Source: Prevotella sp. (GTDB lineage Bacteria > Bacteroidota > Bacteroidia > Bacteroidales > Bacteroidaceae). From it: a DNA stretch of 22,006 nt. The number at the start of each line of letters is the position of its first letter. Positions within the stretch are counted from its first letter, which is position 1. The notes under the pieces are model-generated. The model ran no database searches. It saw only the letters and a program-made list of their open reading frames with translations, and was not told where the DNA came from. The position numbers and the translations under genes were made by a program. This document shows positions 8,201-14,264 of the stretch, piece after piece. The stretch spans positions 1 to 22,006 of the forward strand of contig JAEENF010000034.1 in NCBI GenBank assembly GCA_016283605.1. The letters run 5' to 3'.

Positions 8201-8336
8201 TGTGGTACCGATGATCATCGCCCAGAGTTCATTCTGGATGCCCGTGGGTGTCACCATCTTCGCCGGTGGCATCGGCTCACTCATCATGGTAGTCACCATG
8301 CTCCCCGTCATTTATTGGAAAGTTTCGACTAAATAA
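5271..8336 (+). CDS. RND family efflux permease
   Basis: The protein has 1021 residues from ATG 5271; a GTG nine codons upstream opens the same frame but overlaps the adaptor gene. It has RND architecture: an N-terminal transmembrane helix (SISLLIVGILFVMGIYGMYIM), a porter loop, a block of helices from about residue 340, a second porter loop and a second block. It resembles the drug/organic-solute (HAE-type) branch. The proton-relay helix 4 reads GMIVDNSIVVID with Asp406-Asn407, where AcrB has Asp407-Asp408. The helix 10 position of AcrB Lys940 is Arg933 (GMIMRNEILIF). The gene lies between the adaptor (1 nt gap) and the TolC-like channel (14 nt gap), so the tripartite pump is complete. It should act as an inner-membrane proton-driven trimer. 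Confidence 0.95.
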   Translation: MKNVNWLRWPLEHYSISLLIVGILFVMGIYGMYIMPKDEFPHATIRQGVVVAVYPGATSEEVEQQVARPLERYLFTYGEVNRKKTTTQSQNGMCIVMVKLNDDVNNKDEVWSKIKHGLNGFKAQLPSGVLAIVVNDDFGNTSALLIAIESDQRSYRELKQYSDDLSDRLRRIPSVANVKLFGEQKEQISLYIDRQRLQAYGIGQQMLFSRLQAQGITTMSGSISDDDQQIPIHVEAQENSEEEIANQIIFSDPAMGKVTRVRDVARVVREYEPMSSRIEQDGHPCVLLSMEMTPGNNVVQYGQQVDKVLNDFRQNELPEDVKVTRIADKPKVVATSVSDFLRDLLISMLIIILVMMVLFPIRSAIVAAITIPLSTFVSVAVMYMMGIELNIVTLAALIVVLGMIVDNSIVVIDGYLEYLSKGFKPFDAAIESARQYFMPMLLATICICAIFYPFLITMKGMFHDCLEDFPVTITINLMVSLVLAVTVIPFLETRIIKPDKVSTDGNAITKWVQKTYDKVLDWTFAHPWITIGGGIAVILLSCFIAPTLKIRLFPYADRDQFAVEIFLPDGKGLAETEVIADSVQHVLEKDDRIMSITSFIGCSSPRFMDAYAPQMAGNNYAQFIVNTQSEKATIDLLSQYQPQLSEAFPNAYVKFKRLDYLEVNELEYRFYGDNLDSLHVVAERLMERMRKMPELEWVHTDYFQPYPIINVELAPVTSAQLGITRTTAQLALSATSSDLRVGQIWEGNYELPIVVKDDTDMTFSDIANLGIASPASMAAGGLESTNTTVPLRQIAKVAPIWSESRIMHRGGERCITVTAQFAQGVYTAPIEKEIARVMQEDIELPQGVHTEVGGEIEYGDEALPQIFGGIAIAEVIVFFFLLFNFKRYGITTICMVALGLMTPGALIGLGLMNRALGLTSIFGLITLMGMIMRNEILIFEHANDLIKKGVPVKQAAYEAGKRRMVPIFLTTATTAVGVVPMIIAQSSFWMPVGVTIFAGGIGSLIMVVTMLPVIYWKVSTK

Positions 8337-8350
8337 CATACAACATAATA

Positions 8351-9742
8351 ATGAAAAAGAACATGATAGTATTTAAACGACAATTTCAGGGAACAATAAA
8401 TATGTTGTCTAAGTTGTCCTTGTTGTCGTTATTATTATTGCCCTTGTCGTCATTTGCCCAGCAGACATATACCCTGCAGCAGATTAAGGATTCTGCCCTC
8501 CACAACAACATCGCCATCCGCATTGCTCGACATAGCATCGAGGCTGCCCAGCAGCAGCGCAAGGAAGCATTTACCAAGTACTTTCCTAATGTCAGCGGCA
8601 CAGGCCTGTGGTTTAATGCCAACAAGGGTATGGCGCAAACCACGATCAACCCCTCAGAGAGTATTTCGCCTGAGTTGGGCGTCACTCTGGCACAGATGCT
8701 GCCTGCTGAAGCTCTTGCAGCCTTGGCCAACCCCATCAGCATCTCGATGATGAAGAATGGTACCATCGGTTCGCTCATGGCCGTACAGCCTGTATTCGCT
8801 GGTGGTCAGATTATCAACGGCAATAAACTCGCCAAGGTGGGCGAGGACGTGAGTCGCCTGCAGTTGCAGTTGTCCGAAAACGAGGTAGAAAAGACTGCCG
8901 AACAATATTTCTGGCAGTTGGCTTCACTGCAGGAGAAAATGAAGACCGTCGCCGCTGTCGACACCCTGCTGCGCGATATTTATAAAGATGTCGATGTGGC
9001 CGTGCGCGCTGGCTTGGCCATGCGCAACGACTTGTTGCAGGTACAACTGCGCCAGAACGACATCCAGAGTCAGCGACTGAAACTGCAGAATGGTATCTCC
9101 ATCGTCCGTCTCTTGCTGTCGCAATACTGCGGCCTGCGCGATACGTCGTTTATCATCAGTTATCAGTCCGACGCCCCATCGGCACTTCTTTCTCGTCAAG
9201 ACCACAACCAGGCGCTCCTGGGAACAGCAGAGTATCGGTTGTTAGGGAAACAGGTTGAGGCAGCTAATCTGCAGAAGAAGTTGGCCGTCGGTCAGAATCT
9301 GCCTTCCGTTGCTGTCGGTGCAGGCTACAACTACCATAATCTGTTGGATAACAATCACTCGTTTGGTATGATTTTCGCTACCGTCAGCGTGCCCATCTCC
9401 GACTGGTGGGGCGGCTCCCACACCATCAAGCGTCGCAAGATAGAGCACCAGCAGGCGCAGGAGCAGCTGGAGGATAATGCCCAACTGCTAAAGATTCGTA
9501 TGCAGAATGCTTGGAATGGGGTAGAGGAGAGCTACCAGCAACTCCTTCTGGCTCAGCGCAGCATCGAACAGGCCGAGGAAAATCTCCGCCTGAATCGCGA
9601 CTACTATCGTGCCGGCACCTCAAGGATGAGTGACCTGCTTGAAGCCCAGCTGCTCTACCAACAGTCGCTCGACAAACATACCGATGCCTTCGCTGACTAT
9701 CAGAACAAACTTCTGGAATACAAGCAAGCCACTCATTTCTGA
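8351..9742 (+). CDS. TolC-like outer-membrane efflux channel (OEP family)
   Basis: The 463-residue protein has the length and content of outer-membrane efflux proteins. An export signal is followed by a mature start near QQTYTLQQIKDSALHNN and two repeated halves rich in long amphipathic helices (for example 47-75, and KRRKIEHQQAQEQLEDNAQLLKI-like sequence in the second half). The start is uncertain: ATG 8351 gives a long n-region, whereas ATG 8402 (MLSKLSLLSLLLLPLSSFA) gives a standard signal peptide. The signal core is encoded by low-complexity TTGTC/TTATTA sequence. It is the last gene of the efflux operon, 14 nt after the permease, and forms the outer-membrane exit duct. No clear plus-strand terminator was found downstream. 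Confidence 0.94.
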   Translation: MKKNMIVFKRQFQGTINMLSKLSLLSLLLLPLSSFAQQTYTLQQIKDSALHNNIAIRIARHSIEAAQQQRKEAFTKYFPNVSGTGLWFNANKGMAQTTINPSESISPELGVTLAQMLPAEALAALANPISISMMKNGTIGSLMAVQPVFAGGQIINGNKLAKVGEDVSRLQLQLSENEVEKTAEQYFWQLASLQEKMKTVAAVDTLLRDIYKDVDVAVRAGLAMRNDLLQVQLRQNDIQSQRLKLQNGISIVRLLLSQYCGLRDTSFIISYQSDAPSALLSRQDHNQALLGTAEYRLLGKQVEAANLQKKLAVGQNLPSVAVGAGYNYHNLLDNNHSFGMIFATVSVPISDWWGGSHTIKRRKIEHQQAQEQLEDNAQLLKIRMQNAWNGVEESYQQLLLAQRSIEQAEENLRLNRDYYRAGTSRMSDLLEAQLLYQQSLDKHTDAFADYQNKLLEYKQATHF

Positions 9743-9746
9743 GTTC

Positions 9747-9851
9747 TTAGTCATATTCTATTCTTTTATCGGTGTAAAAAAGGAACTTCTCTCGAGACTT
9801 GCAAGAAAAAGGACAAAAAAAAGCGATGACTTTCGCAAGCAATCGCTCCAT
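9747..9851 (-). CDS. Possible 34-residue small protein (doubtful)
   Basis: An ATG at 9851 opens a 34-codon frame starting MERLLAKVIAFF and ending in a basic/acidic tail, with its stop at 9747. It runs straight through the terminator hairpin and T-run at 9815-9847, so most transcripts from the upstream promoter would end within it. The TTT codons in the middle are simply the terminator T-run. I think it is more likely a by-product of the RNA gene than a real protein, but it begins inside the predicted transcript and a short hydrophobic peptide cannot be excluded. Confidence 0.15.
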   Translation of the reverse strand: MERLLAKVIAFFCPFSCKSREKFLFYTDKRIEYD

Positions 9852-9902
9852 ATCTTCAATAGGTATTAGCTTCCTAAGGTAAAAAGATTGTTTTCAGGAT
9901 AA
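9814..9902 (-). ncRNA. Candidate small RNA, about 85-90 nt
   Basis: A consensus promoter (9909-9940) points leftward. The expected start is 5-10 nt after the -7 element (about 9902), and a strong intrinsic terminator ends near 9815. That gives a free-standing transcript of about 85-90 nt with no convincing long ORF and no conserved gene downstream in that direction (the next feature is the TolC-like gene on the opposite strand). The 5' part has only weak local pairing, such as TTAG/CTAA around a 4-nt loop. No known RNA family was recognised. The alternative is that the terminator serves only the PBP1A operon and the promoter match is fortuitous. Confidence 0.5.
9815..9847 (-). terminator. Intrinsic terminator with GNRA tetraloop and T-run
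   Basis: On the minus strand AGCGAT pairs with ATCGCT. Above one T/C mismatch, GCTT pairs with AAGT (one G-T wobble) around a GCGA tetraloop. Seven T residues follow directly. It would end the candidate small RNA and any read-through from the PBP1A operon. On the plus strand the hairpin is preceded, not followed, by the homopolymer, so it should not stop transcripts from the efflux operon. Confidence 0.8.
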
Positions 9903-9908
9903 CGGGTG

Positions 9909-9940
9909 CAAAGGTACGTCAAAAATATTTAACGTGCAAA
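9909..9940 (-). promoter_or_regulatory. Minus-strand Bacteroidales promoter upstream of candidate small RNA
   Basis: Read on the minus strand, TTTG (9937-9940) is followed after 20 bp by TACCTTTG (9909-9916). Both match the Bacteroidales housekeeping consensus (TTTG, 19-21 bp, TAnnTTTG) without mismatch. No annotated gene lies downstream in this direction, so the promoter implies a non-coding or very short transcript. Confidence 0.7.
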
Positions 9941-9969
9941 CTTTTCGGCAGTTTTTTTTGATGAACTAC

Positions 9970-9989
9970 GGCTGTGTGCCTACACAACC
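9970..9989. other. 8-bp stem hairpin upstream of the small-RNA promoter
   Basis: On the minus strand GGTTGTGT pairs with ACACAGCC across a 4-nt AGGC loop, with one G-T wobble. No T-run follows within 10 nt on the minus strand, and on the plus strand only a mixed A/T stretch follows, so it is not a standard terminator. It lies about 30 bp upstream of the -33 element. It may be a weak terminator or processing site for the PBP1A transcript, or a protein site. Confidence 0.35.
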
Positions 9990-10091
9990 CTATAATTTAT
10001 CAAAAATTAACAAAAACTCTGCGCAATCGATTGCTGTTCGAGCTCTTTGCCATCCATTTCGTACGCGCGTACCTTTATATTATATGATGTG

Positions 10092-12566
10092 CTAGTCTTC
10101 CTTCGTGGCTTCACCGTTGGGCGCATCCGTCGACTCAGTGTTAGCCTCGTCTGGCTCTGCAGGCTCCGCAGGCTTCTGGAGAGGATTGCCGTATTCGTCG
10201 TATTCGATGTATTCGTCGATGCCCTCAAAGTCGAGTGAGTCTGTTCCGATGGAATCGGAATCAACCACATGGTAGACGTATTGACAGTTCAGATACATCT
10301 CTGCACGGATATTGTCGTCCTTAGGTGCGCTGAACTTACCGTGATACTGCTTGAAGTTGGGGTCGGAGAGCACACTCTGGAAGAAGTATCCGCAGATGGG
10401 AAGTGCTGTGCGCGAACCCTGTCCGAGCTGTCCTGTACGGAAGTGTATGCTGCGATACTCACCGCCTACCCAGGCGCCAGCCACGAGTTTAGGCGAGACG
10501 CCGACGAACCAGGCATCGGAGTGATTGTTTGAGGTACCGGTCTTGCCTCCGAACTCCGTATCTCTGTCGAACTGTCCGACGTATCCCCAGAGACTCATCG
10601 ATGTACCACCACGCTCACGCAGACCGCCCAGCAACATCTGCTGCATCAGGAAGGCGCTCTTATAGGGGATGGCCTGTCGTTGCTCGGTAGGAGCGGCATA
10701 GATCTCCTTGCCGTCGCGGTCGAGGATGCGCGTCACAAGCACAGGCTCGTGGGCCTTACCGTCGTTGGCAATCGTACAATAGCTGTTGACCAGTTCCAGC
10801 AGGTTTACGTCGCTCGAGCCGAGGGCCAGTGACGGGGTGGGGTCGAGCTCGCTCTTGATGCCCATATTGTGAGCCGTATTCACGATATTGCGGATACCAA
10901 CCTCCTGACCCAGTTTCACGGCTACGGAGTTGATGCTCTGTGCAAAGGCAGCGCGCAGCGGCATAGAGTCGCCGGTGAAGTAACCGTTGGCATTCGTAGG
11001 TGCCCACGTCGTCTCTTTCTTGGCCGCAGGATCCCATACCTTCATGGAGAAATAGGAGTCGACACGTCGGTCACAGGGCGTCAGCCCCTGATTCATGGCC
11101 TCCGTATAGACGAAGAGTTTGAAGGTGGAGCCAGGCTGACGCATGGCCGTCACCTTGTCGTATTTCCACGACTGGAAGTCTACGTCGCCCACCCAGGCTT
11201 TCACATGTCCCGTCTGAGCCTCCATTGCCACAAAGCCGCAGTGCATGAAGTGAACCATATAACGGATGGAGTCCATCGTCGACATCTCTTTCTCGATCTG
11301 GCCTCCGTTATAGTCGAAGACCTTCACCTTATGGGGCAGGTTCAGATAGTAGTCGATGGAGTCCTGGTTGCCATTGAACTTCTGCGACAGCTGTTTGTAG
11401 TAGGGCTGCCGCTTGGCGATGTCCTCGATGAAATGTGGTATCTCCTGATGACGTTCGTTCTGCCAGGGGTGGGTAGATCCCCAGTGCTGGTCGAAGTTGC
11501 GCTGCACCTGCATCATCTGCTTGCGGGCGGCCTCTTCAGCATATTTCTGCATACGGGTGTCAACGGTAGTATAGATGGTCAGACCGTCGGTATAGAGGTC
11601 GTAGTCGTTCTCTTTACACCAGTCTTTCAGATAGCTGGCCACTGCTTCGCGGAAATAGGTGGCTTGTCCGTCGTAGACGTTCTCCACGCTGAAGTCTAGT
11701 TTGATGGGTATCTGTTTCAGCGAGTCGCACGCCGTTTCCGTCAGGTCACCATGCTGTCGCATCAGGTCGAGCACGATATTACGGCGTTTCAACGCGTTCT
11801 CCGGATTGATCAATGGATTATAATAGGTGGTGGCCTTCAGCATTCCTACGAGTACAGCGGCCTGTTCAGCCGTCAGGTCCTTGGGCGCACAGCCGAAGTA
11901 GGTCTTACAGGCCGTCTTGATACCAAACGCGTTGGAGCCGAAGTCGACAGTGTTGGCGTATTGTGTCAGAATCTCGTTCTTGGTGAAGAAGTATTCGAGT
12001 TTATAGGCCGTGATCCACTCCTTGCTCTTCATGATGAGCATCTTGATGCCAGGGATATTACCTAGCAGACCCGTAGAATATTCGGAACGTGTGCGGAAGA
12101 GGTTCTTGGCCAGCTGTTGGGTGATGGTCGAGGCACCTCGTGCATCGCGATGGAGGATATACTCTTTAGCAACGGCGGCAAAGGCGGTGTAGTCGATGCC
12201 GTTATGCTTGTAGAACCGTTCGTCTTCCGTATCGATGAGTGCTTTCCAGAACACAGGGTTCACCTCTTCATATTTCACGGGTGTACGGTTCTCGCTGAAG
12301 AACTTTCCGATCATCACATTGTCGGCACTGTAGATCTCTGAGGCCTGAGAGGGTCGTTTGTTCTTGATGGTTGACATCGAAGGCGACTTACCGAACAACC
12401 ATAGGAAGTTGGTGTCGACGGCTCCCAGATAGATAAAGAACGCAGCCACGAGCGACACAATGGCCGCAAGTGTCTTCACGTACCAGGGACGACCCTTATA
12501 GAGATTCTTATACCAAGCCCAGAGGCCTTTCAGTCCTTTTGTAATAGTAGTGAGTATCTTCTTCAT
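10092..12566 (-). CDS. mrcA: Class A penicillin-binding protein 1A (glycosyltransferase + transpeptidase)
   Basis: This 824-residue bifunctional enzyme polymerises lipid II and cross-links peptidoglycan at the outer face of the inner membrane. A cytoplasmic N-terminus is followed by a transmembrane helix at about 32-50. The GT51 domain shows EDERFYKHNGID at 114-125 (catalytic Glu114) and GASTITQQLAKNLF at 144-157. The transpeptidase domain has all three motifs: STFK with Ser480 and Lys483, SIN at 544-546, and KTG at 675-677. The C-terminus is strongly acidic, with repeated Pro-Ala-Glu, an unconserved tail common in such proteins. The start overlaps the miaA stop by 4 nt (ATGA), so the genes are translationally coupled. 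It is the last gene of the minus-strand run. The PBP1A name follows domain order and length; the symbol is by analogy. Confidence 0.95.
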   Translation of the reverse strand: MKKILTTITKGLKGLWAWYKNLYKGRPWYVKTLAAIVSLVAAFFIYLGAVDTNFLWLFGKSPSMSTIKNKRPSQASEIYSADNVMIGKFFSENRTPVKYEEVNPVFWKALIDTEDERFYKHNGIDYTAFAAVAKEYILHRDARGASTITQQLAKNLFRTRSEYSTGLLGNIPGIKMLIMKSKEWITAYKLEYFFTKNEILTQYANTVDFGSNAFGIKTACKTYFGCAPKDLTAEQAAVLVGMLKATTYYNPLINPENALKRRNIVLDLMRQHGDLTETACDSLKQIPIKLDFSVENVYDGQATYFREAVASYLKDWCKENDYDLYTDGLTIYTTVDTRMQKYAEEAARKQMMQVQRNFDQHWGSTHPWQNERHQEIPHFIEDIAKRQPYYKQLSQKFNGNQDSIDYYLNLPHKVKVFDYNGGQIEKEMSTMDSIRYMVHFMHCGFVAMEAQTGHVKAWVGDVDFQSWKYDKVTAMRQPGSTFKLFVYTEAMNQGLTPCDRRVDSYFSMKVWDPAAKKETTWAPTNANGYFTGDSMPLRAAFAQSINSVAVKLGQEVGIRNIVNTAHNMGIKSELDPTPSLALGSSDVNLLELVNSYCTIANDGKAHEPVLVTRILDRDGKEIYAAPTEQRQAIPYKSAFLMQQMLLGGLRERGGTSMSLWGYVGQFDRDTEFGGKTGTSNNHSDAWFVGVSPKLVAGAWVGGEYRSIHFRTGQLGQGSRTALPICGYFFQSVLSDPNFKQYHGKFSAPKDDNIRAEMYLNCQYVYHVVDSDSIGTDSLDFEGIDEYIEYDEYGNPLQKPAEPAEPDEANTESTDAPNGEATKED

Positions 12567-13474
12567 ATTTCTTGATGTAATATGTAGTTGATGATGTCTT
12601 GTTTCTGGTCAGGATGGAACCACTTGATCTGTGGGTCTTTCTTGTACCAAGTTAGTTGTTTGCGGGCATAGCGACGCGTGTTGCCCTTGATACGTTCTAC
12701 GGCTTCTTCCAGTGGCCACCGACCGTCGAGATAGTCAAAGAGTTCCTTGTAGCCTACAGTGTTCAGGGCGTTCTGCTCTCTAAGCGGGAACAGCGCTTCT
12801 GCCTCCTTCAGCAGTCCCTGTTGCATCATCCGGTCCACACGGGCGTTGATTCTTCCGTATAGCTCCTCGCGCTCCCGATTCAGGCCGATCTTCACGATGC
12901 GGAAGGGTCTTGGTTTCTTCTCTCGCTTCCGGAAGGAAGTGTAGGTTTGTCCTGTCATCGTACAGATCTCGAGGGCATGAACCACGCGCTTGGGATTCTG
13001 ACGGTCTACGATCTCATAGTATTCGGGGTCGAGCCGTTGGAGTTTCTCGCAGAGTTTCTGGAGTCCTTCTTCTGCCAGCCGACGCTTCATCATAGCCCGC
13101 GTCTCGTCGTCGATGGTGGGGATGTCGTCGATACCGTCGCAGACAGCGTCGATATACATCATGCTGCCGCCAGCCATCAGGGCGTAGTCGCTGGACTTGA
13201 AGAGTTGCTCGAGCAGTTTCAGCACTTGTTGTTCAAAGAGCGATGCACTGTAGTAGTCCTCCAACCCGAGTGTGCTTACGAAGTAATGTTTCACCTCACG
13301 CATCTCTTCCTCAGTAGGACGGGCAGTGCCGATGCGCAGTTCACGATAGATTTGTCGTGAGTCGGCATTGATGATGGGAATGTCGAAGTGCCTGGCGATA
13401 TCCAGACAGAGCTGTGTCTTTCCGACAGCTGTGGGGCCAGTAACGACGATGAGTGTTTTAGCGGATGACACCAC
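12563..13474 (-). CDS. miaA: tRNA dimethylallyltransferase MiaA (probable GTG start)
   Basis: MiaA transfers a dimethylallyl group to A37 of tRNAs that read UNN codons. The translation shows the P-loop GPTAVGKT, then NADSRQIYREL, GGSMMYIDAVCDGID and a C-terminal RRYARKQLTWYKK, all standard for the family. The frame stays open upstream to an ATG at 13555, but those extra 27 residues are unlike MiaA and lie wholly over the lpxA 3' end. No ATG lies between there and the P-loop, so GTG at 13474 (or 13471) is the likely start. That gives about 303 residues, the usual length, with a 17-nt overlap with lpxA. At the other end it overlaps the PBP1A start by 4 nt. Confidence 0.92.
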   Translation of the reverse strand: MVSSAKTLIVVTGPTAVGKTQLCLDIARHFDIPIINADSRQIYRELRIGTARPTEEEMREVKHYFVSTLGLEDYYSASLFEQQVLKLLEQLFKSSDYALMAGGSMMYIDAVCDGIDDIPTIDDETRAMMKRRLAEEGLQKLCEKLQRLDPEYYEIVDRQNPKRVVHALEICTMTGQTYTSFRKREKKPRPFRIVKIGLNREREELYGRINARVDRMMQQGLLKEAEALFPLREQNALNTVGYKELFDYLDGRWPLEEAVERIKGNTRRYARKQLTWYKKDPQIKWFHPDQKQDIINYILHQEI

Positions 13475-14231
13475 GTTTGGAATTCTCAATAAACGAGCAG
13501 ATGTACTCCACTTCCTTCGAGTCGGGGAACTGCTCACGCGCCATTGCCACACCATCCTTCAGGACACCCTGAGAGTAGATGATACGATAGGCCTCATGGA
13601 TAGCCTCGATGGTCTCACGGGGGAAACCGCGACGACGCAGACCCACGAGATTCACACCGGCATAGCGTACCGGTTCCTTACCGGCAATGACGTAGGGTGG
13701 GATATCCTGACTGGTACGAGTTCCTCCTTGGAACATGATGTAGCCTCCTACGTGCAGGAACTGGTGGAACAGACAGGTGGCGCTGATGATCGCACAGTCG
13801 TCGACCACCACCTCGCCGGCAAACTTCGTGGAGTTTCCGATGATACAGCCGTTACCGATTACACAGTCATGACCCACGTGCATGTTCTCCATCAGCAGGT
13901 TGCCGTTACCGATGACGGTCTTGCCCTTTGAGGCTGTACCACGACTGATGGTGACATTCTCGCGGATGGAGTTGTTGTCGCCGATCTCGCAGGTCGTCTC
14001 CTCACCCTGGAATTTCAGGTCCTGGGGCTTCGTGGAGATGCTGGCACCTGGGAAGATCTCGTTGTTGTTGCCCAGACGGGTGCCGAAGTGAAGTGTCACA
14101 CTGTTCAACAGTTTGTTGTTATCGCCAATGACCACGTTCTTGTCGATGACGCAGAACGGACCGATGATATTGCCGTCACCCAGCTTTGCCTCTGGGTCGA
14201 CGACGGCTAATGGATGTATCTGATTTGCCAT
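13458..14231 (-). CDS. lpxA: Acyl-ACP:UDP-N-acetylglucosamine O-acyltransferase LpxA
   Basis: LpxA catalyses the first step of lipid A synthesis, transfer of a 3-hydroxyacyl chain from ACP to the 3-OH of UDP-GlcNAc in the cytoplasm. The 257-residue protein is a left-handed beta-helix of hexapeptide repeats (IGDNN, VIGNGN, CVIGNG) over residues 1-190, then an alpha-helical C-terminal domain with GVNLVGLRRRGF, matching E. coli LpxA throughout. MHVGHDC holds His118 and catalytic His121 (E. coli His122 and His125). It lies between lpxC-fabZ (27-nt spacer made of octamer repeats) and miaA (overlapping). Confidence 0.97.
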   Translation of the reverse strand: MANQIHPLAVVDPEAKLGDGNIIGPFCVIDKNVVIGDNNKLLNSVTLHFGTRLGNNNEIFPGASISTKPQDLKFQGEETTCEIGDNNSIRENVTISRGTASKGKTVIGNGNLLMENMHVGHDCVIGNGCIIGNSTKFAGEVVVDDCAIISATCLFHQFLHVGGYIMFQGGTRTSQDIPPYVIAGKEPVRYAGVNLVGLRRRGFPRETIEAIHEAYRIIYSQGVLKDGVAMAREQFPDSKEVEYICSFIENSKRGVIR

Positions 14232-14232
14232 A

Positions 14233-14264
14233 CTTCAATTTTACAATTCTTCAATTCTTTACTT
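14233..14264 (-). repeat. Tandem 8-bp units filling the lpxC-fabZ / lpxA spacer
   Basis: On the plus strand the units are CTTCAATT, TTACAATT and CTTCAATT, then a degenerate CTTTACTT that runs into the lpxC-fabZ stop codon. They occupy essentially the whole 27-bp spacer, up to the base next to the lpxA ATG. On the coding strand the unit is about AATTGAAG. Confidence 0.8.

Larger units (their letters stand above)
9743..10091. other. 349-bp convergent intergenic region
   Basis: This is the only gene-free stretch longer than 300 bp, between the 3' ends of the TolC-like and PBP1A genes. It holds a minus-strand promoter, an intrinsic terminator and so a possible small RNA, a 34-codon minus-strand ORF, a hairpin at 9970-9989, and two 12-bp palindromes near the PBP1A stop. 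These parts are listed separately. Nothing else recognisable was seen. Confidence 0.9.

Noticed and set aside
8402..8456. TTGTC/TTATTA-rich sequence at the start of the TolC-like gene as a further tandem repeat
   Set aside because: The period is irregular and a leucine-rich signal peptide alone explains the composition.
10007..10057. 16-codon minus-strand ORF (MDGKELEQQ...) downstream of PBP1A
   Set aside because: Too short to support, no promoter directly before it, and its codons span one of the palindromes that may have their own function.
10869..11699. 276-codon plus-strand open frame
   Set aside because: It is antisense to the PBP1A transpeptidase region, has no domain I recognise, and no promoter match was noticed before it.
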